Assembly (NCBI GenBank): GCA_009392075.1
Contig: VFHG01000112.1
Location: 1 to 8,002, forward strand
Direction: 5' to 3'
Length of the DNA: 8,002 nucleotides
Source: SAR202 cluster bacterium
GTDB taxonomy: Bacteria > Chloroflexota > Dehalococcoidia > UBA3495
Below, in pieces: positions 1 to 5,734 of this stretch. Position 1 is the first letter of the stretch, and every line of letters begins with the position of its first letter. The notes beneath the pieces are model-generated. The model was given only the letters and a program-made list of their open reading frames with translations. It had not been told where the DNA came from and did no database searches. A program made the position numbers and the translations under genes.

Positions 1-267
1 TACGAGGCTTTTGTTAGCGGGGGCAACGACGTAGGCATGGCTGCGGCAACTTCTACAGTCCGTTGTTACGACTGTCAGGAAATAAAGGACGTTGTGACTA
101 CCGAGGAACCTTGGTTGGCGATGGACAAGGACTGGGTCCCCACAGAGTTCTATTGCGATAAATCCAAAGCTCACCGAACAGAATTATGGAACCACCCTCG
201 TAAATGTCCGAAGTGCGACCGATCTATGATTGTGGACAAGGATTTCTCACCGATCATGTGGGACTAA
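1..267 (+). CDS. Small zinc-ribbon-like protein, probably 5'-partial
   Basis: The frame is open from the first base of the window to a TAA at 265-267, giving 88 visible residues. An ATG at 37 would give a 76-residue protein, but it has no well-spaced ribosome binding site (a G-run lies about 13 bases upstream) and the reading frame before it is clean. The true start is therefore probably outside the window. Two Cys-x-x-Cys knuckles are visible, CYDC near visible residue 22 and CPKC near residue 69, with an extra Cys at 52 and His at 58 and 65. This pattern suggests one zinc-binding ribbon. The stretch around WNHPRKCPKC is the most distinctive part. I do not recognise the family and assign no function. 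The next small ORF begins 44 bases downstream on the same strand, so the two may be co-transcribed. Confidence 0.6.
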   Translation, partial: YEAFVSGGNDVGMAAATSTVRCYDCQEIKDVVTTEEPWLAMDKDWVPTEFYCDKSKAHRTELWNHPRKCPKCDRSMIVDKDFSPIMWD

Positions 268-311
268 TGGTGGATCGGGCGGTTAATAGGCAGTATCTCT
301 GGAGGTTTGAT

Positions 312-458
312 ATGGCAGGATTTAGAGGACTCTTGTACTCCCTGGCCAAGTTGATGGGGGACTATAACGCCGTCAATTCGAGCCCAAAACCGCTGCGCCC
401 TGAGGTCAAAACACTCCGCAAATCAAATCATTCGGCGGGTTTTTCAGCGGCCTGCTAG
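312..458 (+). CDS. Small basic hypothetical protein, 48 aa
   Basis: The ATG at 312 is preceded by a strong Shine-Dalgarno sequence, GGAGG at 301-305, with a 6-base spacer, which is the main reason to call this ORF. The same frame is open back to an ATG at 204 inside the zinc-ribbon gene, but that start has no such site. The product begins MAGFRGLLYSLAKLMGDYNAV. This resembles, from memory, the N-terminus of a group of roughly 50-residue conserved hypothetical proteins with a LARxLGDxNA-like motif, usually followed by a basic, Arg/Gly-rich tail. Here the second half (from about residue 24) is Ser/Pro/Lys-rich and does not obviously match, so the gene may be frameshifted or simply divergent. 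No signal peptide or membrane segment is convincing. Function is unknown. Confidence 0.45.
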   Translation: MAGFRGLLYSLAKLMGDYNAVNSSPKPLRPEVKTLRKSNHSAGFSAAC

Positions 459-578
459 AGCAATATTCAACTAATTCGATTCGCCATCGCGATCCAAGTA
501 ATTGATTCAATCCCTCCTCCCTTAAGAGTCCGAGCATGTTTAGAAGAAACATGCTCTAAGCGCTTTCGACACGAGGCG
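459..578. other. Intergenic stretch between convergent genes
   Basis: This non-coding gap lies between the plus-strand small ORF and the end of the minus-strand amidase gene. Its one notable feature is the perfect inverted repeat at 532-556, listed separately. I see no open reading frame with a ribosome binding site, no tRNA and no promoter here. Confidence 0.5.
532..556. repeat. Perfect 10-bp inverted repeat between convergent genes
   Basis: GAGCATGTTT at 532-541 is the exact reverse complement of AAACATGCTC at 547-556, with a 5-base loop (AGAAG). It lies between two convergent genes, where a shared terminator would be expected. However, neither strand has a T-run directly after the stem, so it is not a standard rho-independent terminator. 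It could be a rho-assisted terminator or RNA-stabilising hairpin, an interspersed palindromic repeat of the kind scattered in many proteobacterial genomes, or a protein-binding palindrome. Confidence 0.55.
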
Positions 579-2033
579 CTATTCGTAACCGGGTGGCGCC
601 TGGAAGCCGAAGATTTCACTTGCCGTCAGGCGGCAAAATTCGATCGCCGTCTTGTCCTCACCCTCCGCCGCCACCGCCTGCAGGCCCAGGGGCAGACCCT
701 CGGGGCTCTGCCCGGCGGGGGCAACGGTGGACGGCAGATAAACCATGTTGGGATAGCCGGCCCAGAACATCTGATCCACGCCGTATTGCTGTTGGCCATT
801 GACCGTGATGGTGCGGTCATGGCGTTCTCCTGCCTGATCATGGGGCCAGGCGGCCGATACCGCGGCCGGGCAAAGCAGGATATCCCAGTCCTGGAAGAAT
901 TCCGACCAGGCATGGCGCATGATGGCCCTTTCGTTATCCAGACCCAGCCAATCGCGATGTTGCAGCAACACACCCCGCGCCATGCGGGAGAGATAGCTGT
1001 CCCCGTCGATCTTGGTATCGGCGGCAACCTGCCTGAAATAGTCCTGTTGCTCTTCGGTGGCCCTGCGCGAGGTGGCGGCCCGCAGCAACAAGATAAAAAG
1101 CTCAAAGGCCCGCGCGGTATCGATATCCGGCCGCGCCGTATCACTGACCGTGGCCCCGGCCCTGGCCAACGCGTCGGCCACGCCCTGCAGACAATCCTGA
1201 TAGGATTGCTCCACCTCGGCCGCGGGATCGGACAGCATGACCGCGACCTTGAAATCCTTCAGCGCCTTTCTGCGCGGAGGCGGCAATTGCAGCCGCCAGC
1301 CAGCGGCGGCGAAGTGGTCCGGCCCCGCCACGATATCCAACGACAGGGCCAGATCTTCGGCACTGCGCGCCAAGGGGCCGACCACGGCGATATCGGGGCG
1401 GCTGAATACCCCCGGTAAGGCTTGGCCGTCACCGGGCACTATGCCATAGGTCGGCTTGTGTCCGAAGACACCGCAATAATGGGCTGGATTGCGGATCGAA
1501 CCGCCGATATCGCTGCCCGCATCCAGCCCGGTCAGGCCGGCGGCAAGCGCCGCCGCCGAGCCGCCCGATGAGCCGCCCGGGGTCAATGACAGATCCCAGG
1601 GGTTATTGGTGGTGCCGTAGATTTCGTTGAACGATTGCCAATCCGCCAGATTGATCGGTACGTTGGTCTTGCCGAAAATATTGGCGCCGGCGGCCAGCAG
1701 GCGGTCCACCAGCACGGCATTGCTGTCTGGAATATTGTCCTTTAGTTCCGGTCGCCCCCAGGTGGTGGGGCTGCCCGCCAGGTTGAAGGATTCCTTTATG
1801 GTCATGGGCAGGCCGTGCAGCGGCCCCCAATCCTCGCCCCTGGCCAGGGCCTCGTCCGCCGCCTTGGCCCGCGCCCTGGCACCCTCCACATCCATCCAGA
1901 TGATGGCGTTCAGGCGCGGATTGTATTTTTCCACCCGCCCCAGAAAGTGATCCAGCAGTTCCGCGGCACTGATCTCGCGGCGTTTGATCTTGCTGGCCAG
2001 TTCGGTGGCGGAGGCGAAATGCAATTGGGACAT
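579..2033 (-). CDS. Amidase-signature family hydrolase
   Basis: The 484-residue product is a full-length amidase-signature enzyme, typical for this family (roughly 450-500 residues). The catalytic triad is visible: Lys80 in TIKES, the cis-Ser155 in PGGSSGGS, and the nucleophile Ser179 in SDIGGSIRNP. These are followed by the conserved CGVFGHKPTYG stretch. The enzyme should be a soluble cytoplasmic hydrolase of a carboxamide. Length is close to GatA, but no gatB or gatC lies nearby, so a free-standing amidase is more likely than a tRNA-dependent amidotransferase subunit. The ATG at 2033 has a GGAG about 9 bases upstream, and the N-terminus (LHFASATELASKIKRREISAAELL) matches the family's usual beginning. 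It lies 65 bases after the ABM-domain gene on the same strand, probably in one transcript. Substrate cannot be inferred. This gene is visibly richer in G+C than the Grd genes. Confidence 0.93.
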   Translation of the reverse strand: MSQLHFASATELASKIKRREISAAELLDHFLGRVEKYNPRLNAIIWMDVEGARARAKAADEALARGEDWGPLHGLPMTIKESFNLAGSPTTWGRPELKDNIPDSNAVLVDRLLAAGANIFGKTNVPINLADWQSFNEIYGTTNNPWDLSLTPGGSSGGSAAALAAGLTGLDAGSDIGGSIRNPAHYCGVFGHKPTYGIVPGDGQALPGVFSRPDIAVVGPLARSAEDLALSLDIVAGPDHFAAAGWRLQLPPPRRKALKDFKVAVMLSDPAAEVEQSYQDCLQGVADALARAGATVSDTARPDIDTARAFELFILLLRAATSRRATEEQQDYFRQVAADTKIDGDSYLSRMARGVLLQHRDWLGLDNERAIMRHAWSEFFQDWDILLCPAAVSAAWPHDQAGERHDRTITVNGQQQYGVDQMFWAGYPNMVYLPSTVAPAGQSPEGLPLGLQAVAAEGEDKTAIEFCRLTASEIFGFQAPPGYE

Positions 2034-2098
2034 GGCGGATTACTCCAACTCAATTTTATTGCCGGCGCAAATTCTAACTCTAGTCTGTGGTCGAGCGC

Positions 2099-2413
2099 TT
2101 AGACCTTCCCCTTGTCCTTGGTAAAGATAGGGGCCAGTTCCACGCGGGTTCGGTCGCCGTCGAACCAGGGTGAAACGGTCTCGAGCCATTTGGTGAAGTG
2201 GGGGGCGGCGCGGTGGGTGGTCTCCCAGGCGGCGCGGTCCACATAGACCTCGTAGAGGTAGACGATGTTCTCGTCGTTAGGATCGGCGTGGAGGGCGAGG
2301 TGGAGGCAACCGGGCTCGTCGTTGGTGGAACTGACGAAGACGCCCTTGGTGGCCTCGATGAACTCGGCGCGGTGACCAGCCTTAATCTTGGCGGTTGCAA
2401 AAAATGCAAACAT
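2099..2413 (-). CDS. ABM-domain (YgiN-like) putative quinol monooxygenase
   Basis: The 104-residue product is one antibiotic-biosynthesis-monooxygenase (ABM) ferredoxin-like domain. It opens with the strand FAFFATAKIKAGHRAEF, then has the family-typical EPGCLHLALHADPNDENIVYL and YEVYVDRAAWETTH segments, and HFTKWLE near the end. Proteins of this size and fold usually form homodimers. Some oxidise quinols or aromatic polyketides without cofactor, while others are stress-related with no known activity, so the enzyme name is provisional. The ATG at 2413 has a good Shine-Dalgarno sequence (GGGGAG, 5 bases upstream), and a promoter with a perfect TATAAT lies further upstream. It is the first gene of a likely two-gene operon with the amidase. 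Confidence 0.88.
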   Translation of the reverse strand: MFAFFATAKIKAGHRAEFIEATKGVFVSSTNDEPGCLHLALHADPNDENIVYLYEVYVDRAAWETTHRAAPHFTKWLETVSPWFDGDRTRVELAPIFTKDKGKV

Positions 2414-2445
2414 AACTTCTCCCCAGATTATTTCTTTGCCGGGCG

Positions 2446-2474
2446 ATTATAGCCACGGGGACATGGGGCGACAA
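2446..2474 (-). promoter_or_regulatory. Predicted sigma-70-type promoter of the ABM-amidase operon
   Basis: Read on the minus strand, TTGTCG (2474-2469, 3 of 6 consensus bases) is followed after a 17-base spacer by a perfect TATAAT (2451-2446). Transcription would begin near 2439, giving a leader of roughly 25 bases that contains the GGGGAG ribosome binding site of the ABM gene. It lies just past the terminator of the Grd operon, so the amidase block appears to be an independent unit. Confidence 0.55.
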
Positions 2475-2480
2475 TTAGAG

Positions 2481-2513
2481 AAGGGCCACCGCCTATGCAG
2501 AACGGTGGCCCTT
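2481..2513 (-). terminator. Hairpin terminator at the end of the Grd operon
   Basis: AAGGGCCACCG (2481-2491) pairs perfectly over 11 bp with CGGTGGCCCTT (2503-2513) around an 11-base loop. On the minus strand the stem is followed by TCTCTAATT, a poor U-tract. On the plus strand it ends in CCCTTTACC. No plus-strand gene enters from the left, so it most likely terminates the minus-strand Grd operon, 9 bases after the stop of the small MetE-like fragment. Confidence 0.65.
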
Positions 2514-2522
2514 TACCTCAAA

Positions 2523-2609
2523 TTATTGGGTAGAAATCAACCGCAGACTCTTGAGGGCTTCAGGTCGCGGTAGGCTGCCAACGTGGTCAGGTCCATAAAT
2601 CTCTGCCAT
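2523..2609 (-). pseudogene. Truncated N-terminus of a MetE-like methyltransferase (28 codons)
   Basis: This short ORF starts at an ATG (2609) with an excellent Shine-Dalgarno sequence, GGAGG 7 bases upstream, 42 bases after the stop of the thioredoxin-like gene. It encodes 28 residues and then TAA. Residues 8-20 read DHVGSLPRPEALK, which resembles the N-terminal substrate-loop segment (DHVGSLLRP-type) of stand-alone, cobalamin-independent methionine-synthase-like proteins (MetE C-terminal-domain family, normally about 350-400 residues). Everything after it is missing, and the operon's terminator follows at once. The simplest reading is a deletion remnant of a fourth operon gene that kept its start signals. 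The match rests on about a dozen residues, so chance or a genuine short peptide cannot be excluded. Confidence 0.45.
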
Positions 2610-2651
2610 TGGACTGCCTCCAGATTGTTAGCTTTGCGTTAAATTGAAGTT

Positions 2652-4361
2652 CTAGTTGCTCGCTAATTCTCTGATTCTGTCGGGTTTAAAATTTGCAGGG
2701 TCGGATATGGAACCGAGTAGGCGACCCCTCATTTGGATGTCAGCCCAGGCGTCAGTTCCCTGCGACGCTTCCTGAAAATTGATGACCACGTCTCCGTGTC
2801 CCAGTTGTGTTGTGGCGGCCAGCGTTAAATCTCGAACATCTGGACTGCCGGGGGAACCGTTAATCGTAACAATCAGCGGTAAAGTGAGCAGCCTGGCAAG
2901 GGCCTGACCGAACCCCGCGGCGAAAGCGCCGAACTGGCGGTGGGCGCCGGGGAATCGCTTTAAGGCCGAGACGGCTTCTTCTCGGTAGGTCAGTTCGCCT
3001 GTCAGGTCTGACAGGCGAACAAAGAAAGAAGCAACAGCAGCATTTTGCGGAAGTTCCGCGATGGGGACCTGCAAGTTGGCGGGGCCTTTTTGACTGATAT
3101 CGAAGAAACCACCGTCAGCGCTCCGGTGCATGGAAACCAGGTCGGCCGCTAGTAACTTGGCCCGGTCTAGGTATTCCTCGTCCTGAAGCACAGAGTAGGC
3201 TTTCAGAAACGCTCCACCCGCTGCCGCCGTATCGGCCAAAAGTCCAGGAGCGTGGGGCTCTCCGTCTGAATAGTGATACATTCCTCCATCCGAGGCCCTA
3301 AGTGACTTCCATAGAACTTCTAGGACCAGTCGTGCCCGCTCTCGGCAACCTTCCCGGCCCAAGATCCACCAAGCGTCCAGGAGAGCAACCACGGTGCGTG
3401 CGTTGGAGTCGCAGTAGATGTAATTGTCGATCACCGAGATCATGGGGGACGACTCAACGCGGTCTTCTGTGCGCACATAGTCCTGGCATCCGAAGAACGC
3501 GCCGCCGTCAGTGTCGAGGAGTGTGGAGTCAAGGAACTCTAAAAGCTCTTCGGCGGATTTTCTGTATGCCTCGCCTCCTGTAAGCAGATATACGTGCAGA
3601 AAATTTCCGATAAGAGAGGCTTGGTCTTCTAAGAGCTTCTCGGGGTGTGGCTCGTTCCAATCTGGCTTGGAGGAGTAACGGAAGAAACCACCGTCTTCGG
3701 AATGGAACGTCTCGCTTTGGAGCATCTTGCCTAGGGTAAAGGTAACGTGGTCCAAATAGGCGGTTTCGCCACTAGTCTCGTAAAGGTACAGCAGTAGCTC
3801 GTTGGCCTCGGCGTGGATGAATTTGAAATAGGAGCCATAGCCGCCATTTTCCCTATCTCCCAATCCCTCGACCATACCGGCGATCTCCCCAACTAACGAC
3901 GCCACCAGCGGCTGGGAGTCGTTCGCCTGCGGGGAGTCCGCTAATTGAGGGTGGGTTGCCGATTGCAATAGAGTGTCTTTGTCTGACTGGAACTGGGTCA
4001 CCGTCCTGACCAGAAGATCAACGAAAGGGTCGGTGCCCATGTAGTTAACGGTGAACAGATGCCCACCATCGGGAGTCAGTATTGCGATTGACGGCCAGCC
4101 ATTCTGGTTGTAGCGAAGATCAACATCGGGCCGTTGCGATTCTTCAACCCTGATAGGTATGAAGAACGCGTTAAGCAGGGCAATGGTCTCGTCGTCGGAG
4201 AGTGCGTTCTCATCCATCCGCTGGCAGAAGCCGCACCAAAAAGCGGTTATGAACAGAACTACCAGTTTGTCTTGCTGGCGGGCCTCTTCAAAAGCGTCCT
4301 CGCCCCACTCCCGCCAATCAATAAGATGAGCGCGATTTGGACGCACGGAGAAACGAAACAT
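2652..4361 (-). CDS. DUF255/YyaL/SSP411-type thioredoxin-fold protein
   Basis: The 569-residue product has two parts. Residues 7-110 form a thioredoxin-like domain: RPNR, DWREWGEDAFEEA, the redox motif C43-G-F-C46 and a cis-Pro at Pro90 (GWPS). The rest resembles the alpha/alpha-barrel region of the YyaL/SSP411 (SPATA20) family, including the signature DGGFFRYSSKPDWNEPHPEKLLEDQASL. It is shorter than typical members (about 650-700 residues) and lacks the SPYLLQHAxNP stretch between RPNR and DW. The frame is open further upstream to 4637, but that part overlaps grdB out of frame. I chose ATG 4361, 26 bases after the grdB stop, because homology starts there, although its ribosome binding site is weak. 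Lying inside the Grd operon, it may pass electrons to the reductase, a role filled by thioredoxin in known systems. That role is an inference. Confidence 0.85.
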   Translation of the reverse strand: MFRFSVRPNRAHLIDWREWGEDAFEEARQQDKLVVLFITAFWCGFCQRMDENALSDDETIALLNAFFIPIRVEESQRPDVDLRYNQNGWPSIAILTPDGGHLFTVNYMGTDPFVDLLVRTVTQFQSDKDTLLQSATHPQLADSPQANDSQPLVASLVGEIAGMVEGLGDRENGGYGSYFKFIHAEANELLLYLYETSGETAYLDHVTFTLGKMLQSETFHSEDGGFFRYSSKPDWNEPHPEKLLEDQASLIGNFLHVYLLTGGEAYRKSAEELLEFLDSTLLDTDGGAFFGCQDYVRTEDRVESSPMISVIDNYIYCDSNARTVVALLDAWWILGREGCRERARLVLEVLWKSLRASDGGMYHYSDGEPHAPGLLADTAAAGGAFLKAYSVLQDEEYLDRAKLLAADLVSMHRSADGGFFDISQKGPANLQVPIAELPQNAAVASFFVRLSDLTGELTYREEAVSALKRFPGAHRQFGAFAAGFGQALARLLTLPLIVTINGSPGSPDVRDLTLAATTQLGHGDVVINFQEASQGTDAWADIQMRGRLLGSISDPANFKPDRIRELASN

Positions 4362-4387
4362 ATCAGCTAGTTCTATCCCAGGATGGA

Positions 4388-5674
4388 TTAAGTGGACGGA
4401 GCTTCGTTCTTTAGGGCCTCGATCGCCTGCAGGACGGTCTTGCGACGCAATTCTTTCTCTTCTTCGGCGGGCAGATTTGCGTCGCCCATCACATGGACGA
4501 TGCCCTGACCCTGGACGATTCGGTTTGAGCCTACCATCTTGGCGACAGGAACGACGGAGGTTACGTGGCACACCGGAATGCCGGCTTTTTCCAACTCGGT
4601 AGCTATCGCAGCGCCGCTGCGAGTGCTGGTGCCTCAAGTTGATGTGAGGATCACGGCATCGACTTCGGATTCCTTTAATTGCTCAGCGATCTCACGACCC
4701 AGGCGGCGGCTGTTGGCAATAGGATTTACCAAGCCCGATGTGGAGAAAAACTTGTTGTGTAGCTCGCCAATGACGTTGGACTCTTCCAACTCACGGAGCG
4801 CGTCCACCGGGACCAGCCGATCTGGGGCTTGCTCGACGTAACGCGTGTCGTAACCACGGTGACTCACTTCGTAATCATCACCCTGGAGACCATCCTTGCC
4901 GGAAATATCGTACGCACCCCAGTTGGTGGCCGCCCAGGCAGATATGTTATCTGGGTTTCCTGCTGGAACCAGGCCTCCATCAGTGATGATGGCCACTTTT
5001 GCCTTAGACATATCGACAACTGGGGCAGGTGCGGTAATCGCAGGAAAACTGGGCGCCGGGAGTTCAGATGCGAAGTCCTCACCCTTCACCTTGGCGCTTA
5101 ACATGGCGACCAAACGCTCGGCGGCGGTATCTTCGACGAAGGCGTCCTTAAGTATGCCTCTGGCGATATACCCTTCTTCTTCTGGCGACCCGATCTGACA
5201 GCCCTCAGCCAGTTTGTGGGCCATTTTCGACATCTTGGTCAGGACATCACGCATGGCTGCGGCGTTTTGACCCGAGTCCACGATGAATAAAGATTGGCGG
5301 TGGAGGTCAACGCCCGGATTCTCCGTGGCCATCCCGGTTACAACGGGAATATCCAACTCGAACGACACAGCAACGCACAATCCCGCTGCGGCCACACCGT
5401 AGCGGCCTGCCTCGAAACAAGGACCGGCAACGAAAAGGTCTGCCTGGACCTCTTTGGTCTTCTCAACCACGAATGCTTCCAGAGAGTCCATATTCTCTGT
5501 TGCGTAGTTATCCCCACAGACGATGGTGCGTACTATCTGAGCGTCTTCTCCCATTACCTGTTCCAACAGCCGGCCCGGACCCACTGGTTCATCATGGACT
5601 CGGGGTTCTGTGTCAGCACGTTCTTCTCCGCCGATACCGCCGAAAAACTGGTTCAGATAATGGACAACTCGCAT
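4388..5674 (-). CDS. grdB: Glycine/sarcosine/betaine reductase component B, selenoprotein subunit (Sec-containing)
   Basis: The protein is 428 residues when the in-frame UGA at 4636-4634 is read as selenocysteine 347. Before it lies a near-complete GrdB-family protein: RVVHYLNQFFGGIGGEE at the N-terminus, GDNYATEN, DLFVAGPCFEAGRYGVA, TGMATENPGVD, GSPEEEGYIARGI and the block ending VDAVILTST. After the UGA the homology continues in the same frame (GTSTRSGAA, GIPVCHVTSVVPVAKMVGSNRIV, EEEKELRRK) to a TAA at 4390-4388. In known systems component B binds the amine substrate through a pyruvoyl group on the GrdE-derived subunit, and this selenol takes part in transfer of the carboxymethyl group to GrdA. 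The usual U-x-x-C pattern is changed: the downstream Cys positions are Ser here (UGTSTRSG). The start at 5674 has a strong GGGGAGG 8 bases upstream. The gene could equally be the sarcosine (GrdF) or betaine (GrdH) paralogue. Confidence 0.93.
4606..4622 (-). promoter_or_regulatory. Bacterial SECIS-like hairpin for grdB
   Basis: On the minus strand the mRNA after the UGA contains UCGCAGC-GGC-GCUGCGA, a perfect 7-bp stem closing a 3-base loop. The apical loop starts at the 19th base after the UGA, leaving 18 bases between, and its first two bases are both G. The published bacterial SECIS description, as I recall it, asks for an upper stem of 4-16 bp, a loop of 3-14 bases with a G among its first two, and an apical loop 16-37 bases from the UGA. 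All of these are met. It would be bound by the elongation factor SelB during translation. Confidence 0.75.
4634..4636 (-). other. In-frame UGA selenocysteine codon of grdB
   Basis: The codon sits between ILTST and GTSTRSG, exactly where GrdB-family proteins carry selenocysteine. Coding homology continues for 81 codons on the same frame beyond it. A conventional gene caller would stop here and would report a 346-residue protein plus a separate 68-residue ORF (4388-4594). Confidence 0.92.
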
Positions 5675-5734
5675 AAGGTAGACCTCCCCGGTCGGGTGAG
5701 TAACTTCAACTTTTGTTAGGGATTTGGATTACGT

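Noticed and set aside
204..311. Start at ATG 204 for the small plus-strand ORF
   Set aside because: It overlaps the zinc-ribbon gene and lacks a good ribosome binding site, whereas ATG 312 has GGAGG 6 bases upstream.
626..1144. 172-residue minus-strand ORF inside the amidase
   Set aside because: It is an alternative frame of the amidase coding sequence with a Pro/Arg/Cys-rich translation.
786..1418. 210-residue plus-strand ORF opposite the amidase
   Set aside because: It is antisense to a clear amidase gene, in a GC-rich region where long shadow frames are common. Its Gln/Arg/Gly-rich translation looks like no known protein.
2099..2413. The alternative 109-residue frame (2080-2409) over the ABM gene
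   Set aside because: The translation is low-complexity Pro/Ser/Thr/Arg. The ABM frame has the domain signature and the ribosome binding site.
4388..4594. Separate 68-residue ORF downstream of grdB
   Set aside because: It is the C-terminal part of grdB after the selenocysteine codon. Homology continues through the UGA in the same frame.
4362..4637. Longer N-terminus (92 more residues) for the thioredoxin-like protein
   Set aside because: This extension overlaps grdB in another frame, is rich in Arg and Ser, and shows no family similarity. The recognisable protein begins at MFRFSVRPNR (4361).
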